Assembly (NCBI GenBank): GCA_018242105.1 | Contig: JAFECP010000002.1 | Span: 30,396-68,740, forward strand | From: Pseudomonadota bacterium | Lineage (GTDB): Bacteria; Pseudomonadota; Alphaproteobacteria; Micropepsales; Micropepsaceae | Direction of reading: 5' to 3' | DNA: 38,345 bases | Shown here: positions 1 through 7,423 of the stretch, in pieces | Position numbering within the stretch: position 1 is the first letter of the stretch | Layout: each line of letters begins with the position of its first letter | Translations under genes and position numbers: made by a program | Notes under the pieces: generated by a model | Database searches by the model: none | Told to the model about the DNA's origin: nothing | The model's input: only the letters and a program-made list of their open reading frames with translations

Positions 1-84
1 ATCGCCGACCGCTGGATCGGCAAATTCGAACGCGGCCGTTTGCGCGCGCTCTCCGATCTCAAGAAATCGCTGGAGAAAGAATGA
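1..84 (+). CDS. C-terminal tail of a probable ArsR-family regulator (5' end outside window)
   Basis: Frame 1 is open from the first base to a TGA at 82-84 and gives 27 residues rich in charged helix formers (WIGKFERGRLRALSDLKK). That composition suits the last helix of a winged-helix ArsR/SmtB-type repressor. The assignment rests on this short tail plus context, because ArsR genes often sit directly upstream of SRPBCC/AHSA1 genes. The stop overlaps the ATG of the next gene (ATGA at 81-84), so the two are probably translationally coupled and the regulator may control the array that follows. It could also be the end of another SRPBCC gene, since those here finish with a similar Leu/Lys-rich helix. 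Confidence 0.4.
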   Translation: MADRWIGKFERGRLRALSDLKKSLEKE

Positions 85-584
85 TGCTCACCACCGAAAG
101 CACGATTTACATCATCTATATCGCCACGACGCCGGAGAAATGCTGGGCGGCGCTGACCGGCAGCGAATTCTCGAAGCAATATTTCTTCGGGCAACTCATC
201 GAAGGCGGTTGGCGCGCAGGCGGGCGCATCCGCTACCGCATGCCCGGCGGCAGCGAACACATTGAAGGCGAAATTCTCGCTTGCGAGCCGCCGCGGCTTT
301 TGCGCTTCACATGGCGCGTCGTGAGCATGCCGGCGTTCCGCCATCTGCCGGATGCGATCGTGTCGTACCGGATTGAGGAAGGGGGTGAGGGCGTGATCCG
401 CCTCACTATGCTGGAAGAACATCCAACGCCGATTGACGAGCGATTGCTCACCGGCGGCCGTTCGGGCTGGCCCGCGATCCTGAGCGGATTGAAGTCGCTT
501 CTCGAAACCGGCGCGGCGCCCAGGATCGCGCCGCCAACACCTCCCCAACCCATGATCGACTATATGAAGGAGCACGGCGCATGA
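81..584 (+). CDS. SRPBCC / AHSA1-like domain protein, copy 1
   Basis: This is a 167-residue protein of the START/Bet v1-like SRPBCC superfamily (activator of Hsp90 ATPase C-terminal type), whose fold makes a deep hydrophobic pocket. The visible pattern is an N-terminal beta strand followed by TPEKCWAAL (first helix), an aromatic segment (KQYFFG), a central run of strands with an EPPRLLRFTW turn, and a C-terminal helix containing SGWPAILSGLKSLLETG. It has a Pro-rich extension of about 25 residues after that helix, which its neighbours lack. It overlaps the upstream and downstream genes by ATGA at both ends. An alternative start is the second ATG at 84. Ligand and role are unknown; lipid or hydrophobic-molecule binding is a family-level inference. 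Confidence 0.85.
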   Translation: MMLTTESTIYIIYIATTPEKCWAALTGSEFSKQYFFGQLIEGGWRAGGRIRYRMPGGSEHIEGEILACEPPRLLRFTWRVVSMPAFRHLPDAIVSYRIEEGGEGVIRLTMLEEHPTPIDERLLTGGRSGWPAILSGLKSLLETGAAPRIAPPTPPQPMIDYMKEHGA

Positions 585-1033
585 GCGGTCCGTTCGTTTA
601 TGTCACCTACATCTACACCACGCCCCAGAAAGTGTGGGACGCGATCACCAAGCCGGAATTCGCGAAGCGATACTGGTTCAACTACAACGTCTCGGACTGG
701 AAGATGGGCTCGCGCTGGGAACACCGGAAGGGCGATGATTCCGGCACGGTGATGGTCGATGGCACGGTGCTGGAATCCGATCCACCGCACCGTTTGGTGA
801 CGACATGGACGCGGCCGGACAAATCGAAAGAACCGTCGCGCGTAACCTATGACATCGCCCAATACGGCCCCGGGCTCGTCTGCCTGACGGTCACGCACGA
901 CCAGCTTGAACGCGATCCTGCGATGGCCAACGGCATTTCCGGCGGCTGGCCGAAGGTTCTCTCCAATCTCAAATCGCTGTTGGAGACCGGGAAAACCGAA
1001 AACATCTGGCTCACACAAAATAAGGGAGGCTGA
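581..1033 (+). CDS. SRPBCC / AHSA1-like domain protein, copy 2
   Basis: This 150-residue SRPBCC protein is clearly paralogous to its neighbours. It has FVYVTYIYTTPQKVWDAIT at the N-terminus, an aromatic-rich pocket segment (KRYWFNYN), the DPPHRLVTTW turn, and a C-terminal helix with SGGWPKVLSNLKSLLETG. The start ATG overlaps the previous stop (ATGA at 581-584) and copy 3 begins three bases after this stop, so all are likely one mRNA. The most similar copy in the array appears to be copy 3. No catalytic motif is visible. The family includes ligand binders, cyclases and Hsp90 co-factors, so a function cannot be read from sequence. Confidence 0.87.
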   Translation: MSGPFVYVTYIYTTPQKVWDAITKPEFAKRYWFNYNVSDWKMGSRWEHRKGDDSGTVMVDGTVLESDPPHRLVTTWTRPDKSKEPSRVTYDIAQYGPGLVCLTVTHDQLERDPAMANGISGGWPKVLSNLKSLLETGKTENIWLTQNKGG

Positions 1034-1035
1034 TC

Positions 1036-1506
1036 ATGACAAACAGCTCGTTCATCTATGTGACCTACATCCGTGCGCCGCAGCAGAAGGTTTGGGACGC
1101 ACTCACCAGGCCCGAGCATCAGAAGATTTATTGGTTTGGCGGCCATCAAGAGAGCAGTTGGAAAAAGGGCGCGGCGTGGAAGATGTTCATGCCTCAGCAC
1201 GGGTTGACCGACAGCGGCGAAATCCTTGAAATCGATCCGCCGAACCGCGTTGTCATCAAATGGCGCAACGAATTTCGCCCGAATCTGAAAGCGGAGGGTT
1301 ATTCGCGCTGCGTGATGGATTTGGCGCAGGAAGGCGATCTCACCAAACTCACCATCTCGCACACCATCGAGAAGGAACATGCCGAGTTCATTCAGGCTGT
1401 GTCGGGAGGCTGGCCGCGCATCCTTTCGAGCCTGCAATCCTATCTCGAAACCGGCCGTGCCCATGGCGACACGCGCAACACGGCGGAGCAGGCGCACAAT
1501 GGCTGA
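1036..1506 (+). CDS. SRPBCC / AHSA1-like domain protein, copy 3
   Basis: This 156-residue SRPBCC protein is preceded by a strong ribosome-binding sequence (GGGAGG at about 1024-1029). It carries FIYVTYIRAPQQKVWDALT at the N-terminus, the pocket segment KIYWFGG, the turn DPPNRVVIKW, and the terminal helix with SGGWPRILSSLQSYLETG. It ends with a short polar tail. It is probably the product of tandem duplication with copy 2, since the N-terminal strand/helix and the GGWP...LETG helix correspond closely. The stop overlaps the next gene by 8 bases. Substrate unknown. Confidence 0.87.
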   Translation: MTNSSFIYVTYIRAPQQKVWDALTRPEHQKIYWFGGHQESSWKKGAAWKMFMPQHGLTDSGEILEIDPPNRVVIKWRNEFRPNLKAEGYSRCVMDLAQEGDLTKLTISHTIEKEHAEFIQAVSGGWPRILSSLQSYLETGRAHGDTRNTAEQAHNG

Positions 1507-1927
1507 CATCCTGCATCGCCTGCGCATACAGGCGCCATCGGAGCTTGTGTTCGCAGCGATCTCCACTGCGGAAGGTATTCGCCAGTGGTGGACGCGCGAT
1601 GCCGAGATGGACGGAAGGATCGGCGGTGTGGGGGCGTTCGGATTCTACAACCGGCGGCTACAGCCAAAGGTGAGGATTACGGCGATGACGCCGCCCGCGC
1701 GCCTGGAATGGGAAGTGGTTAATGGCGCGTGGCCGGGGAAAACCGTCGTGTTCGATCTGAAGCCGGATGCCGCCGGAACGATTCTCTTCTTCGCGCACCG
1801 TGATTTTCCCGAGGCGGATGGGGCTTATGCGAGCGCGAACACGCGCTGGGGCTTTTATCTCGTGAGCCTGAAAAATTATCTGGAGACGGGCAAGGGCGCT
1901 CCGAACCCGGACGATCTGAATTTGTAG
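1499..1927 (+). CDS. SRPBCC / AHSA1-like domain protein, copy 4
   Basis: This 142-residue protein starts at the ATG at 1499, which overlaps the end of copy 3. An open frame extends further upstream, but that part lies inside copy 3 and lacks family sequence, so the internal ATG was chosen. It has ILHRLRIQAPSELVFAAIS, then IRQWWT (the first-helix W motif typical of AHSA1 proteins), a TPPARLEWEV turn, and the closing helix with RWGFYLVSLKNYLETG. It is more divergent than copies 2 and 3 and closer to the standard AHSA1 pattern. It probably belongs to the same operon as the upstream copies and the VOC genes that follow. Confidence 0.87.
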   Translation: MADILHRLRIQAPSELVFAAISTAEGIRQWWTRDAEMDGRIGGVGAFGFYNRRLQPKVRITAMTPPARLEWEVVNGAWPGKTVVFDLKPDAAGTILFFAHRDFPEADGAYASANTRWGFYLVSLKNYLETGKGAPNPDDLNL

Positions 1928-1945
1928 GAGCCGAAGGAGGTCAGG

Positions 1946-2341
1946 ATGACAAAGTCCGTCTCGACATTTCTGATGTTCACGGGCCGTTGCGAGGAAGCAC
2001 TGAATTTCTATACCTCGCTGATCTCCAATTCGAAGATCGAGGCTATCACCAGATGGGGGCCGGGCGGTCCTGGCAAAGAAGGAACGGTGATGCGCGCGGC
2101 TTTCACCCTGAACGGTGTGGAATACATGGCGACCGACAGCCCCGCGGTGCATGCATTCAACTTCACGCCGTCCATGTCGCTTTTCGTGGAATGTGACAAC
2201 GAGGCTGAGCTGGATCGCGTCTTCGCGGCGCTCAGCGAAGGCGGGAAAGTCTTGATGCCGCCAGGCAGCTATGGCTTCAGCAGGAAATTCGGATGGTGCG
2301 ATGACCGTTTCGGCGTATCGTGGCAGTTGAATTTGAGCTGA
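1946..2341 (+). CDS. VOC-family protein, PhnB-like
   Basis: This 131-residue vicinal-oxygen-chelate fold protein is of the PhnB-like type (often misnamed 3-demethylubiquinone methyltransferase). Visible signatures are the N-terminal FLMFTGRCEEALNFYTSL (strand and helix) and the C-terminal WCDDRFGVSWQLNL, diagnostic of this subfamily. An excellent Shine-Dalgarno, AAGGAGG at 1934-1940, lies just before the ATG and suggests high translation. It is 18 bases downstream of SRPBCC copy 4. Most members have no proven reaction; metal-dependent resistance or isomerase roles are known for relatives. Confidence 0.88.
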   Translation: MTKSVSTFLMFTGRCEEALNFYTSLISNSKIEAITRWGPGGPGKEGTVMRAAFTLNGVEYMATDSPAVHAFNFTPSMSLFVECDNEAELDRVFAALSEGGKVLMPPGSYGFSRKFGWCDDRFGVSWQLNLS

Positions 2342-2349
2342 GGCGGGAC

Positions 2350-2718
2350 ATGGCGCGGATCACGGGGCTGGGTGGCATCTTTATCAGGAGCCATGATCCG
2401 AAAGCGTTGAGTGCGTGGTATCGCGACAAACTCGGGATTGCTATCGAAGATTGGGGAGGCGCGGTATTCAAACGTAGCGAACAGTCGCCGCCGCAGGCGG
2501 TGTGGAGTGCGTTCGAGGACGGTACGCAATATTTCGCGCCATCCACACGCGATGTGATGATCAATTTCGCTGTGGACGATCTGGATGCGTTTCTCAAAGA
2601 GATCGAAGCCAAGGACGTGAAGGTCATCGGCAAGATGGAAACCGATCCCAACGGCAAATTCGCCTGGGTGCTGGACCCGGACGGCACGAAACTCGAATTC
2701 TGGGAACCCAAGCGCTAA
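2350..2718 (+). CDS. VOC-family (glyoxalase-like) protein
   Basis: This 122-residue glyoxalase/bleomycin-resistance-fold protein shows ITGLGGIFIRSHDPKALSAW at the N-terminus, an AVDDLDAFLKEIEAKDVKV strand-helix in the middle, and WVLDPDGTKLEFWEP at the end, where the terminal Glu is a usual metal ligand. The ATG at 2350 is chosen because homologues begin MA(R/K)(I/V)TGLGG. A GTG 30 bases upstream (2320) is in frame but overlaps the previous gene. Its stop overlaps by four bases the stop of the convergent aldo/keto reductase gene. Substrate unknown. Confidence 0.87.
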   Translation: MARITGLGGIFIRSHDPKALSAWYRDKLGIAIEDWGGAVFKRSEQSPPQAVWSAFEDGTQYFAPSTRDVMINFAVDDLDAFLKEIEAKDVKVIGKMETDPNGKFAWVLDPDGTKLEFWEPKR

Positions 2719-3686
2719 ACGCGCAGCCCCAGATCGTCGATCGCCTTCATCTCATCTACTGTCAGCACACCCTGCCGCTCGCCTTCGAGGCATTGCGCGA
2801 GTTCGGTGCGGTTCTTCACGCCAAGAACCACGGTATCGACACCTTCCATCGACATCGCGTAGCGGTGCGCCAAGATGGCGGGATCCTGCCCCATGCGTCT
2901 GCAGAGCTCACGGAAAGGGGCTGCGCGATCGTAGTCCTTCGTCTCAGGATGGTTTTGCGAGAGGTTCCGGTCGATCTGCGCCGTCAGCGCGCCCGCCTGC
3001 ACAGCGCGTATGCCCATAACACCAACGCCATTTTCTTTCGCTTTCGCGATGATGGCGCGGGGCTGCGCAGGCTCGGCATAGCGGCGCAAGGCGCCGGCGC
3101 TGTCCATAAGATTGGTCATCGCTTGTACGATGGCCGGTTTCGGAGTGTGGGCGAGCGCGCGCATGATTGTGGCGGGCACCCCAGTACCGGTGATGGCCCA
3201 CATGCCGATCTTGCCTTGTGCCTTCAGCTTTTCCGCCGCCGGGATAAAACGGTTTGCATAGAGCGACCACGCCGTCGCGAAGCTCGCTCGCAGTTCCGGG
3301 CGCACCGCGTAGGCATAATCGTCTTCGCAGATGTTCGAGTGCAGGAAAAGAACGTCCACGCGGTTCAGCTTCATCGCAACGAGGCTGGCATCCAGCGATT
3401 GCGTGAGCTTTTCCTCCACCTCACCGGCGGCAGGCGATCCCAGAAAACATTTCGTCGTGATGCGCACATGCGCGGGCAGCTTGCCGTTGAACGTCTCCCC
3501 AACGATCGCTTCGCAATCGCCGTACATCGGCGCGGTGTCGAGCAGGTCGATACCGCCATCGAGCGCGGCATGAATGGTGGCAATGGATTCTTCACGGCTT
3601 GACGGCCCCCAGATATGACCGATGCCGCCGCCGCCAAGAGTGAGGCGGCTCACCTGGCCGAGCGGCCCAAGCGCGTTCGTTTTCAT
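2715..3686 (-). CDS. Aldo/keto reductase
   Basis: This 323-residue NAD(P)H-dependent (beta/alpha)8-barrel oxidoreductase has a complete catalytic tetrad: Asp50 and Tyr55 in DLLDTAPMYG, Lys79 in VRITTKC and His116 in DVLFLHSN. It is expected to reduce aldehydes or ketones, or oxidise sugars, in the cytoplasm. The start at 3686 (MKTNALG) lies two bases after the mutM stop, so the two genes are probably co-transcribed. An upstream in-frame ATG at 3710 lies inside mutM and was rejected. The order mutM then reductase has no obvious functional logic, though both could relate to oxidative stress. Exact substrate not inferable. Confidence 0.9.
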   Translation of the reverse strand: MKTNALGPLGQVSRLTLGGGGIGHIWGPSSREESIATIHAALDGGIDLLDTAPMYGDCEAIVGETFNGKLPAHVRITTKCFLGSPAAGEVEEKLTQSLDASLVAMKLNRVDVLFLHSNICEDDYAYAVRPELRASFATAWSLYANRFIPAAEKLKAQGKIGMWAITGTGVPATIMRALAHTPKPAIVQAMTNLMDSAGALRRYAEPAQPRAIIAKAKENGVGVMGIRAVQAGALTAQIDRNLSQNHPETKDYDRAAPFRELCRRMGQDPAILAHRYAMSMEGVDTVVLGVKNRTELAQCLEGERQGVLTVDEMKAIDDLGLRV

Positions 3687-3688
3687 GG

Positions 3689-4555
3689 CTATCTCTGACA
3701 GATGGGGCAAAAGAAGGAAGAGCGCCCGCTTTGGACGATGCGCTTGATGATACCGTCATCGGCGCGCTGGCACAGCTTCTTCTCGCGGCTATAAACGGCG
3801 AAGCGATGCTGGAAGTAGCCCAGCTCGCCATGCACCTGCTTGTGATCGCGCAGGCTTGAGCCGCCGGCTTCCACCGCCTCCAGCAACACTTCTTTTATCG
3901 CGTTCGCCAACAGCGCGATCTCGTCAGGCTTCACGCGGCTGGCGCGGCGCCTGGGAGAGATTTTCGCGCGCCAAAGCGCTTCGCACACATAGATGTTGCC
4001 TAGCCCGGCGATCAGGCGCTGGTCGAGCAAGGCGGATTTGATCGGCGCCTTTTTATCCTTGAGCGCATCTTTGAGAAACGCGACATCGAAACCCTTCGAG
4101 AGCGGTTCGACACCGACATCCTTGAACAGCTTGTGGCTTTCGATCTTGCCGGTGTCGATCAGGGTCATCAGGCCGAAGCGGCGATGATCGTTGAACGATA
4201 CGCGCGCAGGCGCATCGGTATCGAAGATCACATGGTCGTGTTTCTCCGGTTCATCGGGCGCCGGATCGTAGTGGAACTGGCCGAGCTTCCGGCTCTGGCT
4301 TTTCGCGAAAACAGTCATGCGTCCGCTCATACCCAGATGAATGACCAAGGTTTCGCCGCCATCGAGGTCGGCCATGATATATTTGGCCCGCCGCCACAGG
4401 TGCAGGACCTTGCGGCCATTAAGGCGCTTGGCAAAATCCTTTGGGAAAGGGATGCGAAGATCCTTGCGCCGCGTCTCCACATGCGTGAAACGGTGGCCCT
4501 CCAGCGCGGGTTTGAGGCCGGTCATCACGGTTTCGACTTCGGGTAACTCAGGCAT
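3689..4555 (-). CDS. mutM: Formamidopyrimidine-DNA glycosylase (Fpg/MutM)
   Basis: This 288-residue base-excision repair enzyme removes oxidised purines such as 8-oxoguanine and nicks the abasic site. The start at 4555 gives the obligatory MPELPEVE N-terminus, with Pro2 as nucleophile and Glu3 as catalytic acid. Also present are RRAKYIM (catalytic Lys), HLGMSGRM, the H2TH region with [15 protein letters not shown], and the C-terminal [14 protein letters not shown] with the beta-hairpin Arg278. The C-terminal zinc finger normally has four Cys. Here Cys262, Cys283 and Cys286 are present, but the second Cys is missing (CQRADDG has none), so zinc binding may be altered. The gene is divergent from ubiE with only 13 bases between start codons. 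Confidence 0.95.
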   Translation of the reverse strand: MPELPEVETVMTGLKPALEGHRFTHVETRRKDLRIPFPKDFAKRLNGRKVLHLWRRAKYIMADLDGGETLVIHLGMSGRMTVFAKSQSRKLGQFHYDPAPDEPEKHDHVIFDTDAPARVSFNDHRRFGLMTLIDTGKIESHKLFKDVGVEPLSKGFDVAFLKDALKDKKAPIKSALLDQRLIAGLGNIYVCEALWRAKISPRRRASRVKPDEIALLANAIKEVLLEAVEAGGSSLRDHKQVHGELGYFQHRFAVYSREKKLCQRADDGIIKRIVQSGRSSFFCPICQR

Positions 4556-4568
4556 TATGCTTCCTACG

Positions 4569-5330
4569 ATGAACGCCGACACCAAATCCACTGCCAGCTT
4601 CGGCTACCGCGATGTGCCGGAGGACGAGAAGGAGGCACTCGTACGCGAGGTGTTTTCGTCGGTCGCCAGGCGCTATGACCTGATGAACGATCTGATGTCC
4701 GGCGGCGTCCACCGCATCTGGAAGGACGCCATGGTGGAATGGCTCAACCCTCAGCCGGGTTGGCGCTCGGTCGATGTGGCGGGCGGCACGGGCGATATCG
4801 CGTTCCGCATCGCGGATATGGCGCGGCTTCGCGGCGGCGAGGCGAAAGTCACCGTCTGTGACATCAATCAGGACATGCTGAACGAAGGCGTGCGCCGTGC
4901 GGAAGAGAAGGGCGAGCATTCGCTGGAATGGGTCTGCGGCAGCGCGGAGGCCCTTCCGTTTCCAGACTGTTCTTTCGACAGCTATACCATCGCTTTTGGC
5001 ATCCGGAATGTGACCCACATCGCCAAAGCCTTGAAGGAAGCTTTACGCGTGCTGAAGCCAGGAGGCCGTTTCATCTGCCTAGAGTTTTCCAAAGTCGAAG
5101 CGCCGGTGTTGGACGAGATCTACGAGCGTTTCTCGTTTTCAGTGATCCCGAAGATCGGCGAATGGGTGGCGCAGGACGCAGACTCTTATCGTTATCTCGC
5201 CGAAAGCATCCGCCGTTTCCCGCCCCAAGCAAAGTTCAAGAAGATGATCGAGAAGGCGGGGCTTTCCCAAGTTAAAGTGCGCAATCTCTCCGGCGGCATC
5301 GCGGCCATGCATTCGGCGTGGAAGATCTGA
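4569..5330 (+). CDS. ubiE: Ubiquinone/menaquinone biosynthesis C-methyltransferase UbiE
   Basis: This 253-residue SAM-dependent C-methyltransferase acts on the benzoquinol ring in ubiquinone synthesis. Signatures include [20 protein letters not shown] near the N-terminus, the SAM-binding glycine-rich loop [25 protein letters not shown], and a C-terminal [14 protein letters not shown] typical of UbiE. The ATG at 4569 (MNADTKS) is preferred; an in-frame ATG at 4557 is possible and would leave one base to the mutM start. Its stop overlaps the ubiB start (TGATG), so the two are coupled. The promoter must lie within the mutM coding region. Confidence 0.95.
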   Translation: MNADTKSTASFGYRDVPEDEKEALVREVFSSVARRYDLMNDLMSGGVHRIWKDAMVEWLNPQPGWRSVDVAGGTGDIAFRIADMARLRGGEAKVTVCDINQDMLNEGVRRAEEKGEHSLEWVCGSAEALPFPDCSFDSYTIAFGIRNVTHIAKALKEALRVLKPGGRFICLEFSKVEAPVLDEIYERFSFSVIPKIGEWVAQDADSYRYLAESIRRFPPQAKFKKMIEKAGLSQVKVRNLSGGIAAMHSAWKI

Positions 5331-6892
5331 TGGGGGCGTGGACCGATTTTTGGCGGTTGCATCATGCGGCCCGCGTCCTTGCGCGGCACGATGCGTTGGT
5401 GCCACGCGAATATATGGACGGCTTGCCGGTGTCGCTGCGGCTTGCGCGGAAGATGTTGGGCACGCGCGAACGCAGCGATGCTGCCATACCGCCAGGCGTT
5501 CGATTGGTGCAGGCGCTGGAAAGTCTTGGCCCGGCTTACATCAAGCTTGGGCAGGTTCTTGCGACGAGGCCGGACATTATCGGCGCCGATGTCGCGCGGG
5601 CGCTGGAAACCCTGCAAGATCGCCTGCCGCCTTTCGCAACCGGCGCGGCGAAGGCTGAAATCGAAGCATCGCTGATGAAGCCTGTTTCCGAACTCTTCTC
5701 GTTTTTCGGCGAACCGGTTGCTGCGGCCTCGATCGCGCAAGTGCATATCGGCGAGACGGCGGAAGAGGCGCCGAAGAAAGTTGCGGTGAAGGTTTTGCGG
5801 CCCGGCATCGCGCAGGAATTTTCCAGGGATATTTCCGCGTTCGCTTTCGCGGCGCGGCAGGCCGAGCGGTTCTCCACCGAAGGGCGGCGTCTGCGGCTTG
5901 GGGCGATAGTGGATACGCTGGCGTTGTCTGTCGCGCTCGAACTCGATCTGCGCATGGAAGGCGCTGCAGCATCGGAGCTGGGCGAAAATACCAGGAATGA
6001 CCGCGATTTCCGCGTGCCGGCGATAGACTGGTACAGAACGGGTGGCCGCGTTCTGACCAGCGAATGGATCGATGGCACGCCGATCCGCGACCCCAGGGAA
6101 GTCGAAGCTGCAGGGCACGATCCTAAACGCATCGCGACCGCCGTTGTGCAGAGCTTCCTCACGCAAGCGCTGCGGGATGGCTTCTTCCACGCCGATCTGC
6201 ATCCGGGAAATCTGTTCGTCGACGGCGAGGGCAGGCTCGTCGCGGTCGATTTCGGCATCATGGGGCGCCTCGATCCCGCGATGCGGCGCTTTCTTGCAGA
6301 AACGCTGGCCGGCTTCCTTGCGCGCGACTACATGCGCGTTGCCGAGGTGCATTATCAGGCGGGTTTCGTGCCGCGCAGCTATCCCATCGAGACGTTCGCG
6401 CAAGCCTTGCGCGCCATTGGCGAGCCGATCTTCGGGCGCACCGCGCGCGATGTCTCGATGGCCAAGCTGCTTGCCCAGTTGTTTGACACGACTTACCGCT
6501 TCGATATGCAGGCGCAGCCGCAACTGATCCTGCTGCAAAAGACGATGGTGGTGGTGGAAGGCGTGGCACGCGCGCTCGATCCGGATTTCGACATCTGGGA
6601 ATCCTCGCGCCCCGTGGTTGAGACCTGGATGCTGGGGCAGGTTGGGCCGGAGGCGCGGCTGCGCGAGGTTGGCGATGGCGTCAACGCACTTGGGCGCCTG
6701 GCGCGGGATCTTCCACAACTCCTCCGCAATGCCGAGATCGTTTCCACGATGCTGGTCGATGGCGGCATGCGGCTGCATCCGGACACGGTGCGTCAGATTG
6801 CGGATGCGCAAGCGCTACGCACGCGGCATGTGCGCGTTGCGATCTGGATTGCCGCCGTGGCCTTAGGAGTGCTCGCCGCGGGCCTTCTGTAG
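5330..6892 (+). CDS. ubiB: UbiB-family (ABC1/ADCK) protein for ubiquinone biosynthesis
   Basis: This 520-residue atypical kinase-like ATPase is needed for ubiquinone synthesis, probably by helping extract or present lipid intermediates at the membrane. Motifs in order are the KxGQ extension (AYIKLGQVLATRPDI), the Ala-rich loop (AAASIAQVH), VAVKVLRPG, HADLHPGNLFV (catalytic loop) and VAVDFGIMG (DFG-like). One C-terminal hydrophobic helix (VAIWIAAVALGVLAAGLL) anchors it in the membrane. The ATG at 5330 overlaps the ubiE stop by one base. In many Alphaproteobacteria ubiB is followed by coaBC and dut; here those genes lie about 13 kb away on the other strand. The 3' end overlaps the convergent small gene by 30 bases. 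Confidence 0.95.
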   Translation: MGAWTDFWRLHHAARVLARHDALVPREYMDGLPVSLRLARKMLGTRERSDAAIPPGVRLVQALESLGPAYIKLGQVLATRPDIIGADVARALETLQDRLPPFATGAAKAEIEASLMKPVSELFSFFGEPVAAASIAQVHIGETAEEAPKKVAVKVLRPGIAQEFSRDISAFAFAARQAERFSTEGRRLRLGAIVDTLALSVALELDLRMEGAAASELGENTRNDRDFRVPAIDWYRTGGRVLTSEWIDGTPIRDPREVEAAGHDPKRIATAVVQSFLTQALRDGFFHADLHPGNLFVDGEGRLVAVDFGIMGRLDPAMRRFLAETLAGFLARDYMRVAEVHYQAGFVPRSYPIETFAQALRAIGEPIFGRTARDVSMAKLLAQLFDTTYRFDMQAQPQLILLQKTMVVVEGVARALDPDFDIWESSRPVVETWMLGQVGPEARLREVGDGVNALGRLARDLPQLLRNAEIVSTMLVDGGMRLHPDTVRQIADAQALRTRHVRVAIWIAAVALGVLAAGLL

Positions 6893-7291
6893 GCGCTGCT
6901 GCGCGACCTTCACATGTCCTGCATCGCAGGTTTGCGCGCCCTTCGTGCCCATCACATAGACCTTGAGATCGTAGGTATGATCCGAAATGTCGGGCAGATC
7001 CGGCACCGTCACGCGCACCGCGCCGGCGGCAACCTTCTGCTCGGTCGCAAGCACTTTGCCGTATCCGGGACTGGTGTCGCCGGGCATCGCCGAGACGGTG
7101 AGGACCACACGCACATCGCTGTCTTTTTCAGCAACCTGCAGCGGCCCGCAGGCCACGCCGATCTGGTCGCCGGGAGCGACAACCGGGACAACTTCGTCGT
7201 TCGGACCCAACGCAGTATCATCGGCGAACGCCGGCGAGCAAAATGCCGCCACGCCCATCAATGCCGCGCTTGCCAAAATCTTCGTGCGCAT
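6863..7291 (-). CDS. Small exported protein of unknown function
   Basis: This 142-residue protein has an N-terminal signal peptide: MRTKILAS, a hydrophobic core (AALMGVAAFCS), then an AFA cleavage site before DD. The mature part holds two Cys (in GVACGPL and QTCDAGH) that could form a disulfide, and a beta-rich stretch with a VRVVLTV strand. I do not recognise the family. The start at 7291 is preceded by GGAGG in the expected position; the frame continues upstream to 7360 without a signal peptide, so the internal ATG is preferred. The 3' end overlaps ubiB (opposite strand) by 30 bases. Location predicted periplasmic. Confidence 0.75.
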   Translation of the reverse strand: MRTKILASAALMGVAAFCSPAFADDTALGPNDEVVPVVAPGDQIGVACGPLQVAEKDSDVRVVLTVSAMPGDTSPGYGKVLATEQKVAAGAVRVTVPDLPDISDHTYDLKVYVMGTKGAQTCDAGHVKVAQQRLQKARGEHS

Positions 7292-7379
7292 CGGAACCGC
7301 CTCCCAACGGACAAAACCCGAAGCAGACTCCCATCGTATCAGGGTTTCCGCCCGGTCCATAGGGTTTTGGCGGGGGCAG

Positions 7380-7415
7380 GAGCCGGGCCGATTGCTATGC
7401 CGGCTCTTGTTTTTT
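7380..7415 (+). terminator. Rho-independent terminator, + strand
   Basis: A GAGCCGG stem (7380-7386) pairs with CCGGCTC (7400-7406) around a 13-base loop, and a T-rich run (TTGTTTTTT, 7407-7415) follows at once on the + strand. The minus strand has no T-run after the hairpin, so it is not the end of the MATE gene. The nearest upstream + strand gene is ubiB, whose stop is almost 490 bases earlier, beyond the small exported-protein gene. Confidence 0.65.
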
Positions 7416-7423
7416 CGTCGAAA

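Noticed and set aside
2502-3602. 366-codon + strand frame across the aldo/keto reductase
   Set aside because: Low-complexity Arg/Ala/His composition and fully antisense to a reductase with an intact catalytic tetrad.
5192-6811. 539-codon open frame antisense to ubiB
   Set aside because: It is the shadow of ubiB in GC-rich DNA, Arg/His-rich with no family motif; ubiB on the other strand is certain.
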